A stretch of 64,000 nucleotides of DNA from Bacteroidota bacterium (GTDB taxonomy: Bacteria > Bacteroidota > Bacteroidia > Cytophagales > Cyclobacteriaceae). Shown here in pieces: positions 45,749 to 55,055 of this stretch. Positions within the stretch are counted from its first letter, which is position 1. Each line of letters starts with the position of its first letter. The stretch lies in contig JAFDYX010000025.1 of the NCBI GenBank assembly GCA_018267215.1, forward strand, positions 1 to 64,000. The letters run 5' to 3'. The notes below the pieces were generated by a model that was not told the DNA's origin, did not search any database, and worked only from the letters and a program-made list of their open reading frames with translations. Both the position numbers and the translations under genes were made by a program.

Positions 45749-46062
45749 AAAAAAATACCTTCCCTGATTACATTTCGATGCAGTGGGGTGACACTCAATC
45801 GGGTATTCCAATCGTTTAATGAATAAACAAAAGTTGAAATTGATTGCCCTGTCTCTAATTCAATAGGATAAAGCTTGTGCCTGATTTTTTGTTCCTCTTT
45901 AAAGTTTACTGTGGCTTGGTCGAGCAACACTAAGATATCCCAATCAGATTCTTTTTTGTAATCACCTCTTGCCCGCGAGCCATAGAGAATCACCTTCGCT
46001 TCAGGGTAATCCTGATGAACAACGTTTTTTATTTTTTTTGTAAAAGGTGAGTGGAGCGACAT
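45745..46062 (-). CDS. Minimal nucleotidyltransferase (MNT) of a HEPN/MNT pair
   Basis: A 105-residue minimal nucleotidyltransferase of the pol-beta superfamily. The catalytic motif G28-S29-x10-D40-x-D42 (YGSRARGDYKKESDWDILV) is intact. In known HEPN/MNT systems the MNT protein neutralises HEPN by AMPylating it near the active site. The chosen ATG at 46062 (MSLHSPFTKK) removes an overlap with the upstream thioredoxin-like gene that the longer frame (46125) would create. Confidence 0.82.
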   Translation of the reverse strand: MSLHSPFTKKIKNVVHQDYPEAKVILYGSRARGDYKKESDWDILVLLDQATVNFKEEQKIRHKLYPIELETGQSISTFVYSLNDWNTRLSVTPLHRNVIREGIFL

Positions 46063-46084
46063 ACAACATGCAAATTTATGAACT

Positions 46085-47311
46085 TTATCGGTCTTTAGGG
46101 GAGACAGGCTCTGCCAGCAATTCATTCACCACTTGGTTAAACCGTTCTTTGTACTGCTCAAAATAGATGCCGGTGCCGGGGCCTTCAAAACCGGTGTGTA
46201 TATTTTTTACTTTACCGTCTTTGCCGATGATAATAGTAGTAGGAAAGCCGATGATTTTGTTAAGCATCGGCAATGTTTGCGAGGCTTTCTCGGTGTTGTC
46301 GGTGCCGGCTATGACGAGCTCGTAGGGTATTTTCAGTTTCTCTTTCATTTTCTTCACCCGCTCGCTGGCATAAATAAAATCGTCTTTTCGTTCGTAAGCC
46401 AAGCCAATAATTTCAACACCACGTTTTTTATTGGCATTGTACCAAGGCACTAAAAATTTGGTTTCATCCAAACAGTTGGGGCACCATGTTCCCAAAATTT
46501 GAAGGATCAACACTTTCCCCTTGTAGCGATCGTCTGATGGGCTGATCATTTTTTTGTTGAGATTAGGAAAATGAAAATCAATTTTTTCATAGCCGGGTTT
46601 TAAATACGTGAGCGATTCGGGGTTGGGCAACTGGGCATTGGCATTTTTTATTCCTCTTACCAATTCGTGTGTCAGCTTGCCGGCATAGTAATCGCCCTTG
46701 AGCGAGTCGCCATGTTGTGCCAGCATAAAAACATACGCATGGTTGCCGTCAAAAGTGCTCAGCATCAAACGGTCGTTCACCACATTTCCTTCCAGGTAAC
46801 GGTAGTCGCCCGTGGTGGTAAGGAAACTGCCTGTTACGTGGTTTCCGTTCTGAGAAAAAATCCCGACAGAAGGTATCGCCCTTCCGTTGGCCGTGATAAA
46901 CTCCACCTGATATTTGCCGCTGTAGTCGGTAGTTTTTTCAGATGAATTTTTAGTAAACCGAAAATCTTGCCCGTACGTTGCCCGGAAGGGCTGGTTGGCA
47001 AACGGGGCGTAATATTTAACAAAGGTGCCGTGAAGTTGGTCGCCCACAATTTTGGCGCGCAAGGCGGCATCAAAAATATGCAGCACCATATTGACAGAGT
47101 CGCCAAAGATGGTTACCTCGTTCAATTCAATTTTCTCTTCTCCGTTTTTGAGGTAAACCAGCAGGCGGTTATTTTTTTTTACTACATCAAACGTAAAAGG
47201 CAAGTCGTGCCCTTGGCAATCAATAACTCCGCGCCACGTGCCGGTTTTTAGTTCCTGGGCTGCTGCACCCGAAAAAATGACAACGACCAAGAAGAAAATG
47301 GAAAAACGCAT
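46085..47311 (-). CDS. TlpA-like periplasmic thioredoxin-fold protein with long N-terminal domain
   Basis: A 408-residue exported protein (signal peptide MRFSIFFLVVVIFSGAAAQ). The first ~230 residues are beta-rich (GTWRGVIDCQGHDLPFTFDV..., GKYQVEFITANGRAIPSVG), of no named domain. The C-terminal ~170 residues are a TlpA/redoxin domain with the C277-P-N-C280 redox pair (LGTWCPNCLDE) and the cis-proline region IGFPTTIIIGKDGKV. It probably reduces or exchanges disulfides in the periplasm. It is divergent from the CoA-transferase gene; the MNT gene starts 22 bp after its stop. Confidence 0.85.
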   Translation of the reverse strand: MRFSIFFLVVVIFSGAAAQELKTGTWRGVIDCQGHDLPFTFDVVKKNNRLLVYLKNGEEKIELNEVTIFGDSVNMVLHIFDAALRAKIVGDQLHGTFVKYYAPFANQPFRATYGQDFRFTKNSSEKTTDYSGKYQVEFITANGRAIPSVGIFSQNGNHVTGSFLTTTGDYRYLEGNVVNDRLMLSTFDGNHAYVFMLAQHGDSLKGDYYAGKLTHELVRGIKNANAQLPNPESLTYLKPGYEKIDFHFPNLNKKMISPSDDRYKGKVLILQILGTWCPNCLDETKFLVPWYNANKKRGVEIIGLAYERKDDFIYASERVKKMKEKLKIPYELVIAGTDNTEKASQTLPMLNKIIGFPTTIIIGKDGKVKNIHTGFEGPGTGIYFEQYKERFNQVVNELLAEPVSPKDR

Positions 47312-47354
47312 TACATTTAAGTTTAAAGAGTTTACAACGTTGCAAAATAAAGAA

Positions 47355-48500
47355 ATGTTCGCAGGACTTCGAGTTTTAGAGTTGGCCTCTGTTTTAGCCG
47401 GCCCCAGTGTAGGGCAGTTTTTTGCAGAACTGGGCGCAGAAGTAATTAAAATTGAAAACCCCCAAACCGGTGGCGATGTTACGCGCAGTTGGAAAACCCC
47501 GGGCGAGCCTACCGATGACCGCTCGGCTTATTTTTGCTCGTGCAACTGGGGAAAAAAATCGGTGGCGTTAGATTTAACAAAGCCGACCGATCTGGAAGTT
47601 GTTAAAAAATTGTCAACAAAATCTGATGTGATCATTGCCAGCTACAAACCGGGCGATGCCGAAAAATTAGGTGTGGACTACACTTCATTGAAAAAAATAA
47701 ATCCAAAAATAATTTATGGTCAGATCACCGGTTATGGATCGGATGACGGCCGCGTGGGGTACGATGCGGTGATCCAAGCTGAGGCGGGTTTTATGGATCT
47801 GAATGGAGAGAAAGACGGAGCACCCGTAAAAATGCCTGTGGCGCTGATTGATGTATTGGCGGCACATCATCTGAAAGAGGGATTGTTGCTTGCTTTGCTG
47901 AAGCGCGACCGTCAAGGTGAAGGATCGTTGGTGGAAGTCAGTCTATTGCAGGCAGCCATTTCCTCGCTTGCAAACCAAGCTACCAATTGGCTGGTGGGCA
48001 AAAAACTACCGGCACGGCAGGGTTCTGCCCATCCCAACATTGCTCCCTATGGCGATTCGTTTTTAACACGCGATGGCAAACGCCTTTTGTTGGCGGTGGG
48101 CAGCGATAAACAGTTTGATGAATTGATGAAAATACTTGCTGCCGACCGGAACGAACAATTTTCTTCAAACCAAAAACGGGTAGCTAACCGAAATGAGTTG
48201 AACCTGTTTCTTTCTTCCAAAATCAGCGAGCGAGGTGCAGAAGAATTGATGCGACAACTACAAACAAAAAAAATTCCGGCAGGGTTTATTCAAAATTTAA
48301 AAGAGACGTTTGAGCTACCACAGGCAAAAGAAATTTTAATGGAAGCAAACGGAGTGACCGGAGTAAAAAATTTTATTGCCAAAAATACAGAGCACAAATC
48401 AGCGGCAAATGGATTGCTCCCTCCACCTCATTTAGGCGAGCATACGCACGAAGTTATTTTGAGTTTGGATGCCCAGCATAATGACAAGACTGCCGGATAA
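47355..48500 (+). CDS. CaiB/BaiF (class III) CoA-transferase
   Basis: A 381-residue class III CoA-transferase. The N-terminus, MFAGLRVLELASVLAGPSVGQFFAELGAEVIKIE, is diagnostic. The catalytic aspartate lies in YDAVIQAEAGFMDLNG, and SAHPNIAPYG is the conserved later segment. Members move CoA between carboxylic acids (for example in carnitine, bile acid or oxalate metabolism); the substrate is not predictable here. The ATG at 47355 matches the family start; a longer frame would overlap the divergent TlpA gene. The methyltransferase gene follows after 20 bp. Confidence 0.92.
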   Translation: MFAGLRVLELASVLAGPSVGQFFAELGAEVIKIENPQTGGDVTRSWKTPGEPTDDRSAYFCSCNWGKKSVALDLTKPTDLEVVKKLSTKSDVIIASYKPGDAEKLGVDYTSLKKINPKIIYGQITGYGSDDGRVGYDAVIQAEAGFMDLNGEKDGAPVKMPVALIDVLAAHHLKEGLLLALLKRDRQGEGSLVEVSLLQAAISSLANQATNWLVGKKLPARQGSAHPNIAPYGDSFLTRDGKRLLLAVGSDKQFDELMKILAADRNEQFSSNQKRVANRNELNLFLSSKISERGAEELMRQLQTKKIPAGFIQNLKETFELPQAKEILMEANGVTGVKNFIAKNTEHKSAANGLLPPPHLGEHTHEVILSLDAQHNDKTAG

Positions 48501-48520
48501 TCCTTTTATCTTTGCCGCGT

Positions 48521-49291
48521 ATGAAAAAAATTATTTCGTGGCTGGTTAGGTATGTGCCGCGCAGGTATTTACAATTGTTTACCGGTGTAGGGTTAAAATT
48601 TATAGGATTCTTTTATTGGGGCAATCAGGTGCTATGTCCTATCTGTGATCATCACTACAAAAAATTTTTACCATACGGCCGCCTGCGTGCCAGAGAAAAC
48701 GCCTTGTGCCCGCACTGCCTCAGCTTAGAGCGTCACCGGCTGATGTGGCTATACCTGAAAAGCCAAACGAATTTTTTTTCTGCTTCTTTAAAAATTTTGC
48801 ACATAGCACCCGAGCCTTGTTTTATTTCATCTTTTGAAAAACAACACCAGGAAGGATACATTACTGCCGACATCGAATCACCGTTGGCTAAAGTGAAAAT
48901 GGACATACATCATATTCCGTATGCTGATAACTATTTTGATGTGGTGCTGTGCAACCACGTGCTGGAACATGTGCGCGATGATATTCAGGTGATGAAAGAA
49001 TTTAACCGTGTGCTTAGACCCGGTGGCTGGGCAATCCTTCAGGTGCCATTCTTTGCGCCCATACCCGAAACTACATTTGAAGACAACTCGATTGCAGATC
49101 CACGCGAACGCGAAAAATTATTTGGGCAAGATGATCATGTCAGAAAATATGGACACGATTATACCCAGCGCATCGCTGCCAGCGGATTGATTCCTTCCAA
49201 AGAGAATTTCAGCGAATCTTTTTCTGGATCAGAGGCTTTTCATTTTGGTATCAGCCGGGGCGAAATAATTTACAAGGCTGCTAAGGGCTGA
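48521..49291 (+). CDS. Class I SAM-dependent methyltransferase with N-terminal zinc ribbon
   Basis: A 256-residue protein. The N-terminal part has a Cys4 zinc ribbon, C39-x2-C42 and C63-x2-C66 (VLCPICDHH, ALCPHCLSLERHR). The rest is a Rossmann methyltransferase: KILHIAPEPC as motif I region, MDIHHIPYADNYFDVVLCNHVLEHV, and VLRPGGWAILQVPF. This combination is common in proteins near polysaccharide or lipid genes; the acceptor is unknown. The ATG at 48521 is chosen over a TTG at 48512. It is probably co-transcribed with the CoA-transferase. Confidence 0.87.
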   Translation: MKKIISWLVRYVPRRYLQLFTGVGLKFIGFFYWGNQVLCPICDHHYKKFLPYGRLRARENALCPHCLSLERHRLMWLYLKSQTNFFSASLKILHIAPEPCFISSFEKQHQEGYITADIESPLAKVKMDIHHIPYADNYFDVVLCNHVLEHVRDDIQVMKEFNRVLRPGGWAILQVPFFAPIPETTFEDNSIADPREREKLFGQDDHVRKYGHDYTQRIAASGLIPSKENFSESFSGSEAFHFGISRGEIIYKAAKG

Positions 49292-49293
49292 TT

Positions 49294-49842
49294 TTATTTG
49301 TACAAATCGAAATCGAGATAGCCTTCAGCCGCTCTTCTCGGCCCACGCTCCACATAAATATTTCTGTCTTGCGGTGCCCATGTAGCCAGTCCATCCACAT
49401 AGCGATTGAACATACAGAATGCGGCAGCGATTAACACCGTATCGTGGATTTCAATATCTGTTGCACCTAATGATTTAGCTTTTTCAATTTGCTCAGGCTT
49501 TACATGCTTGCCGCTTTTCTGAACACTTGCCGCGATTGACAACAATGCTTTCAGCTTGTCGGAGAGATCTGTTGATTCAAAATTTTTCTTTACCGAATCA
49601 ATATAATCTATGCTACACTGCAAATAATGCTGGGCAATTCCTCCATGTGTATTTTGGCAGTAGAAACAATCGTTGAGCGATGATACATAAGTTGCAATCA
49701 ACTCCCGCTCTCCGCGGGAAAGAGAGTTTTCACTTCGCAGTAGAACTTCGGCTAACTCATTCAGTGGCTTAGCTGTCTCCGGTCTGAAAGCCATCGGCCC
49801 GCGAATACCGGGAAGCCCTTCAGGTAAATTGATGTGTGCCAT
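49294..49842 (-). CDS. AhpD-like peroxidase-related protein, paralogue 1
   Basis: A 182-residue protein of the carboxymuconolactone decarboxylase/AhpD fold. All four residues of the AhpD catalytic network are present with AhpD spacing: E47, C59, C62 and H66 (GERELIA, CFYCQNTH). By family it would reduce peroxides or similar substrates through the C-x2-C dithiol. It is the last gene of a five-gene minus-strand operon with two paralogues, a TonB receptor and an MFS transporter. The three paralogues share the N-terminal PGI motif (LPGIRG in this copy). Confidence 0.88.
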   Translation of the reverse strand: MAHINLPEGLPGIRGPMAFRPETAKPLNELAEVLLRSENSLSRGERELIATYVSSLNDCFYCQNTHGGIAQHYLQCSIDYIDSVKKNFESTDLSDKLKALLSIAASVQKSGKHVKPEQIEKAKSLGATDIEIHDTVLIAAAFCMFNRYVDGLATWAPQDRNIYVERGPRRAAEGYLDFDLYK

Positions 49843-49862
49843 TTTGATTTTTGATTTAAGGT

Positions 49863-50408
49863 TTATGATTTTGTTGGGAGAACATATCCATTTTCTCCCA
49901 TTCGTACGCCCATTTCTTCGTATGCTTTGGGGTCTGTGGGTGTGAAACTGGCGAGGCCATCTACATAACGGTTGAACATACTAAAGGTAGCTGCGATCAG
50001 AACTGTATCATGAATGTCGCGATCGCCAGCTCCGTGTTTGCGAGCCTCTTCCACATCTTGTGGCAACACGTTCTTTCCGTTGATCTGAACTTTGCCGGCA
50101 ATAGTAAGCAATGCTTTCAACTTGTTGCTGATGGGTGCTGACTGGTAATCATCCAGTACAATATCAACAACATGCTTTTTGTCTTTAAAAAGATAGCGGG
50201 CGGCAGCAGCATGGCTGCTCATGCAAAACATACATTCGTTGCGGGAGGAAACATACGCGGCAATCAATTCGCGCTCGGCTTCGCTGAGGGGCGAATCGCC
50301 CCGCAACAAAACCTGCGCGAGTTCATATAAATATTGTCCGGATTCCGGACGAAACATTACCAGGCTTCTGATGCCGGGAATCCCTTCGGTAACTTGAATA
50401 TGAGCCAT
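49863..50408 (-). CDS. AhpD-like peroxidase-related protein, paralogue 2
   Basis: A 181-residue paralogue of the gene that follows it 20 bp later. E47, C59, C62 and H66 are conserved (AERELIA, CMFCMSSH). A C-terminal half with EEARKHGAGDRDIHDTVLIA and FNRYVDGLAS is shared by all three copies. It follows the MFS gene by 14 bp. Different residues between the two cysteines (MF here, FY and TF in the others) hint at distinct substrates or partners. Confidence 0.88.
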   Translation of the reverse strand: MAHIQVTEGIPGIRSLVMFRPESGQYLYELAQVLLRGDSPLSEAERELIAAYVSSRNECMFCMSSHAAAARYLFKDKKHVVDIVLDDYQSAPISNKLKALLTIAGKVQINGKNVLPQDVEEARKHGAGDRDIHDTVLIAATFSMFNRYVDGLASFTPTDPKAYEEMGVRMGENGYVLPTKS

Positions 50409-50422
50409 AGCAGATGATGGTT

Positions 50423-51658
50423 TTAGATTGATGGTTTACGATTAGCTATTATGATAAAAATGAACCCGATAAGAAATACAAACGAAAACAAAAAAAGCGA
50501 ACGTCCATACCCGCCCAAGGTTGTTACCAATGCCCCGACAAAAAAGACGGCAACTACTGTAAAGATTCTGCCGATATTAAAACACAAGCCTGTGGCGGTA
50601 GCTCGGATGGCAACAGGGAAAAGAAGGGGGATGTAAACCGAAAGCGTACCTTGGCTGATGCCAAACAAAAATGCCAGCAGCGCGATTTCTATCAGCGTGA
50701 AAACAGAGAATGAGGTGTTACCAATAAACAACACAAATGAAAAAATAAAACATCCGGCAAAGCAAATGAGCATGGTCTTGCGCATGCCAAGTACATTGCT
50801 TACCCATCCGGACGCAAAGCCTCCGCTCAAGCCTCCGATGCCAAGCAGCATCATACCTAAGCTGCGTTCTCTTTGCCCGTCTGAGTTTGTAACAATACTT
50901 TGTACCCATGTGGGCAGCCATGAAAAGATAGCCCATAGCCCAATCAACATAGAACCGAAGATGATGATACCGCTGACAAGCGGAGCTTTGTAATCGCTCA
51001 ACACGACTTGCTCTTTGTTAGAATGAATACGGGTTTCTTTCCATTTTTCAGATTCCTTTAAAATCCAAAATAAAATAATGCCAAGCAGGAAGGGCACGGC
51101 TCCAATCATAAACCCCTGTCGCCAATCGGATATAATAAAATTGACAACACCCGAAGAAAAAACTCCGATGGGGAAACCGGTAGATAACAAGCCGATAAAT
51201 ACAGCACGTGTAGCGTGTGGCCAAACCTCTGATAGCAACGTTGTATTGACAACGAGCACACCGCCCACACCAAAGCCACAGAAGAATTGGAATACAAAAA
51301 TCAACTCCAAGGAAGGCGCTATGCTTTTTAGAAAAGTGAAGAGCCCATACATACTTACAGCCAGTGCCAATGCTACGGCTCTTCCGATCCTGTCACTGAT
51401 CAACCCCCACATCAAACCGCCCATGGCCCATCCGGCAAAATACAGCGCATTGATGTAGGCACTCATTTTGCCAAGCCCATCACCTGATACTGATCCTTGC
51501 AAGTCTTTTACGACCACCGGAAGATAAACTGACATTAAAGTGGAAGCCATGCCGGCCAGCACATTGCCCAAGAAACAAACGGCAAATAAAAGCCACAAGT
51601 AGCTGCTGATTTTTTTGGAATCGGAATCTGTTAGTGTAATGCCAATGGTGTTGTTCAT
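50423..51658 (-). CDS. MFS transporter
   Basis: A 411-residue major facilitator with twelve predicted helices. The motif-A-like loop is GLMWGLISDRIGRAVALALA between TM2 and TM3, and the central cytoplasmic loop is short and charged (KESEKWKETRIHSNKE). General resemblance is to the aromatic acid/sugar-phosphate-type uptake groups, but the substrate is unknown. It sits between the TonB receptor and paralogue 2 with gaps of 28 and 14 bp, suggesting that it carries the receptor's substrate across the inner membrane. Confidence 0.88.
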   Translation of the reverse strand: MNNTIGITLTDSDSKKISSYLWLLFAVCFLGNVLAGMASTLMSVYLPVVVKDLQGSVSGDGLGKMSAYINALYFAGWAMGGLMWGLISDRIGRAVALALAVSMYGLFTFLKSIAPSLELIFVFQFFCGFGVGGVLVVNTTLLSEVWPHATRAVFIGLLSTGFPIGVFSSGVVNFIISDWRQGFMIGAVPFLLGIILFWILKESEKWKETRIHSNKEQVVLSDYKAPLVSGIIIFGSMLIGLWAIFSWLPTWVQSIVTNSDGQRERSLGMMLLGIGGLSGGFASGWVSNVLGMRKTMLICFAGCFIFSFVLFIGNTSFSVFTLIEIALLAFLFGISQGTLSVYIPLLFPVAIRATATGLCFNIGRIFTVVAVFFVGALVTTLGGYGRSLFLFSFVFLIGFIFIIIANRKPSI

Positions 51659-51686
51659 CCTGCTAATAATTACTGTACATAAAACA

Positions 51687-54455
51687 CTATCTCAGCAAAT
51701 CGTCAAATGTGATACTTAAATAATAGATTGCGCCAATTGATGGCGAGCCGTAAGCCTGATAAACCTGATTGTTGAGCAAGTTGTTTGCTCCGAGCTTAAC
51801 CACCGATTTGACGGAGGCAAGTTTATAACTTAGTTGGGCATCTATCATCGAGTAAGCATTAATTCTTCCCGGCATTAACTGGTTGAATGAAGATGTCCAG
51901 TCAAAGGCATCTTGCCAGCGCCAAGCTACATTAAACCCAATTTGTTTAGTGACATGGCTGTTTCCAAAAGTAAGTGTGGTTCTGTATTTCGGAGTGTTGA
52001 ATGCCGGTATGTCGTTGGGGTTGGCATTGAGTAAATTGAAATCAGCCCAAGTGGCATTTGCGCCCAACGAATAATTTTTGGGCAACAAATAAGTAAGACC
52101 AACGGTAGCACCTTGCGAAGTTACGCGGTCGCCTGCGTTAGTGTAGAGTTGGTACAAATGGGTATTTCCGTTGAGTAAGTCATTGGCTGCTGCCGGATTG
52201 ATTTTACCATCACTTCCCAGTACGGGGCTTTGTGGCTGCATAACCACACGGTTTAAAATAAAATCATTATAGCTGCTGAAATAGTAGTTTACATCAACCA
52301 ATAATTTCTCGGCAAACAAACCTTTATAGCCAACCTCAAAAGTTTGCACTCGTTCAGGTTTAATGTAGGGAACGTTTGATTTTACAAGTAAGTCTTTTGT
52401 TTGGTTGATGGCATCTGAAGGAGTAGCACCACCGGCCACGGCCGCCTGAAATGCTCCGAAGAACGGACCGAGCGAGGTAGAAGTAAACGAATTTTCATAT
52501 ACATTCATGCCTTTGCTGTTATCGGGCACCCCACCTAAGATAGTAATCACACCGGCATTGAGTTTGATATATTGGTCAGTAGGCGTTGGATTGCGAAAAC
52601 CGGTTTGAAAAGAAGTTCGAAAATAATGATTAGCGCCTACGGTATAGATGGCTGCTACCCGTGGTGTAAACCTGCCGTTGAAATTTTGGTTTTTATCAAA
52701 ACGGATAGAACCCATCAACTTCAATTTATCTTGAAGCAAACGCTTGGAAGCTTGCACGAAAGCCCCACCTTCTTTAATGGTGATGGGGTGGGTAGCATCG
52801 TCCAGCAGGGTGCCCATGGTATTCATATCATACATTCTAAAATTACCACCAGCCAATAAGTCAATTACTTTTACCTGTCGGCTGAAGTCGTACTGACCCT
52901 CCACGTGGTAAAGTTTACTTTTACTGATAATGCCCGCACCGTTTAAACCTGTAGTAGCGATCAGTCTGTTTTTTTGAGCTTCAAAATCTGCCGTTCCCGG
53001 CAAAAAGCGTCCCTGATCTGCAAAAGCACGAGCTGCGTTATTATCGGCAGCTGTTACACCGCTGATGCTTCCGTTATAGGCATCGGCATATCGGGTGAAC
53101 CACATGTTGTCTGCTTGGCTGGCACTTACTACGTTTCCGCTGAGGTCTTGTACCCAAGTGCGGTTAATCAATTGACCCAAACTCCGTGCGTTATACGATT
53201 GCCCCGTGCTCTCTAAGTTGGCATAGGCACGAACGAAGTAATTGCTGCCGCGCGCTTCAAGACGATGCTGCTCGAAAATAAAATTATTTAGTTGAAAGCG
53301 ATTGCTGCCGGTATATGCAGCCCGTCCTTGGTTGTAGTTGTATTGATAGATCAACTCCATGTTGCTGCTCACTTTGTAGTGGAGGGCTCCATTTAATTTT
53401 AAACTGTAGGAGTTGTAGTTCATCAAGTCGCGTTCTTCATACCCCGTTCTAGACACATTACCGATACCACTGAGGTTGCGCACGATTTCATCGCCATAAA
53501 TATTAAGCGCATCGCGCCCCGGATTGTTATCACCTCGTTGTGCAGGTGGCGTTCCGGCAGCAACGTCCGTATAGTTGGTGGCATACCAATCCAAACCCGA
53601 AAAATAGGAAGCATTTATTTTGAAAGCGAAGCGGTTGTTCACGGCTTTCGCATAGCGGATCGCCATATCATACAGCGGTGTGGGGCTGGCATATTTTTCA
53701 TTGAAATGGTTCATGCCCGATTTTATCTGTGCACTCAGCCCTTGGTATTCAAACGGATTTTTGGTGCGCATCATCAAGACACCGTTGAATGCCACCGGGC
53801 CATATAATGCAGATGCTGAGCCTGGAATTAACTCAGCGCTTTCCATATCTAAGTCAGACGAGCCAAATAAATTTCCGGGAGCAAAGTTTAAACCGGGTGT
53901 TTGGTTGTCCACCCCATCTACTAATTGAAGGAAGCGCTGATTGCCGGTGCTGTTAAAACCACGTGTGTTGATTTGTTTAAAAGTTAAACCACTGGTTACC
54001 ATCTCTACTGATTTAATGTTTTGCAAGCCCTCATAAAAATTGATCGAAGGCGTTTCGCGCATGGCTTTTGAGTCCATCTTTTCAATGCTCACGGGAGATT
54101 GCAAAACATTTTCCTCCACACGCGAAGCAGACACCACCATTTCATCCAGCAACTGGCTTTGTTGAACAAGAGAAATTGTAACAGACTGGTTGGCACTTGT
54201 TATTTCTATTTCTTGTTTTTGAAAACCGATAGATGAGATGACAATAATAAATTGCGGCTGGATGGATGTTGTTAAGGTAAACTTGCCGGCAGCACCCGAG
54301 GTTGTGCCAATCATCTTTCCTTTAACGGCAATAGTGGCACCGGCAATAGGTTCATTAGTTTTAGAATCGATAATAGTTCCTGTAACAGAGGTTAGCTGCG
54401 CAAGAGATAAAAACGTAGTCGAAAGAAAAATGCAGAGGAGTAAAATTTTTTTCAT
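51687..54455 (-). CDS. TonB-dependent receptor with carboxypeptidase-like regulatory domain
   Basis: A 922-residue outer-membrane receptor. It has a signal peptide (KKILLLCIFLSTTFLSLAQ), an N-terminal CarboxypepD_reg-like domain (about 22-105, VTGTIIDSKTNEPIAGATIAV), a plug domain (about 115-235, KQINTRGFNSTGNQRFLQLV, ALYGPVAFNGVLMM) and a 22-strand barrel ending in the usual terminal strand (GAIYYLSITFDDLLR). There is no SusD partner, so it is more like vitamin, siderophore or small-organic receptors than a polysaccharide SusC. It lies 21 bp after paralogue 3 and 28 bp before the MFS gene in the same operon. Confidence 0.93.
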   Translation of the reverse strand: MKKILLLCIFLSTTFLSLAQLTSVTGTIIDSKTNEPIAGATIAVKGKMIGTTSGAAGKFTLTTSIQPQFIIVISSIGFQKQEIEITSANQSVTISLVQQSQLLDEMVVSASRVEENVLQSPVSIEKMDSKAMRETPSINFYEGLQNIKSVEMVTSGLTFKQINTRGFNSTGNQRFLQLVDGVDNQTPGLNFAPGNLFGSSDLDMESAELIPGSASALYGPVAFNGVLMMRTKNPFEYQGLSAQIKSGMNHFNEKYASPTPLYDMAIRYAKAVNNRFAFKINASYFSGLDWYATNYTDVAAGTPPAQRGDNNPGRDALNIYGDEIVRNLSGIGNVSRTGYEERDLMNYNSYSLKLNGALHYKVSSNMELIYQYNYNQGRAAYTGSNRFQLNNFIFEQHRLEARGSNYFVRAYANLESTGQSYNARSLGQLINRTWVQDLSGNVVSASQADNMWFTRYADAYNGSISGVTAADNNAARAFADQGRFLPGTADFEAQKNRLIATTGLNGAGIISKSKLYHVEGQYDFSRQVKVIDLLAGGNFRMYDMNTMGTLLDDATHPITIKEGGAFVQASKRLLQDKLKLMGSIRFDKNQNFNGRFTPRVAAIYTVGANHYFRTSFQTGFRNPTPTDQYIKLNAGVITILGGVPDNSKGMNVYENSFTSTSLGPFFGAFQAAVAGGATPSDAINQTKDLLVKSNVPYIKPERVQTFEVGYKGLFAEKLLVDVNYYFSSYNDFILNRVVMQPQSPVLGSDGKINPAAANDLLNGNTHLYQLYTNAGDRVTSQGATVGLTYLLPKNYSLGANATWADFNLLNANPNDIPAFNTPKYRTTLTFGNSHVTKQIGFNVAWRWQDAFDWTSSFNQLMPGRINAYSMIDAQLSYKLASVKSVVKLGANNLLNNQVYQAYGSPSIGAIYYLSITFDDLLR

Positions 54456-54476
54456 GAGGTATTGTTTGGGGGATTA

Positions 54477-55034
54477 TTACTTTTTTAAATGATCGTAGCC
54501 TTGGGGCAATCGCATGTAGCCTTTGGAAATCCGCTCGGCTAACCCTTTGTAAAATGCAGGATCGGCAGGCGCTACAGTCGAGAGCCCGTCAACATAGCGA
54601 TTGTATAATGCGAAGAGTGCAGCAATCAAAACGGTGTCGTGTATTTCAATATCAGTAGCACCTTCTTCTTTCGCTTTTTGGATAGATTGTGCTGTAACCG
54701 CCTTACCGCTTTTCTGTACCTGCGAGGCAATAGTTAATAGAGCTTTCATCTTTTCGCTTACCGGTGCGGTAGCAATATTTTTTTTCACTGCCTGAGAGGT
54801 GTCGCATTCACCTAACAATTTGTCGGCTGCTGCCGTATGAGCGTTGGTACAGAATGTACACTCGTTGCCATTAGAAACAACGGTGGCAATCAATTCACGC
54901 TCGCCAGCTGTTAATGTAGAAGGCCCGCGAAGGAGAAATTGAGTGAGTTTGCGTATGGGCTCGGCTGTATCTTTTTTGTATTCGAGCAGACCGGTGATGC
55001 CGGGCAAATGCTCTTCCAATGGTATGTGTGGCAT
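54477..55034 (-). CDS. AhpD-like peroxidase-related protein, paralogue 3 (first gene of operon)
   Basis: A 185-residue protein, the first gene of the operon. E47, C59, C62 and H66 match the AhpD network (GERELIA, CTFCTNAH). It shares the LPGI N-terminus and the DIEHDTVLIAALF-type C-terminal half (here DIEIHDTVLIA) with its two paralogues. It is preceded by a leader with two tandem conserved hairpins (55056-55170), ending 21 nt before this ATG, so the whole operon may be controlled by that RNA. Confidence 0.88.
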   Translation of the reverse strand: MPHIPLEEHLPGITGLLEYKKDTAEPIRKLTQFLLRGPSTLTAGERELIATVVSNGNECTFCTNAHTAAADKLLGECDTSQAVKKNIATAPVSEKMKALLTIASQVQKSGKAVTAQSIQKAKEEGATDIEIHDTVLIAALFALYNRYVDGLSTVAPADPAFYKGLAERISKGYMRLPQGYDHLKK

Positions 55035-55055
55035 GTGATGGTGCTTTGGATTAAA

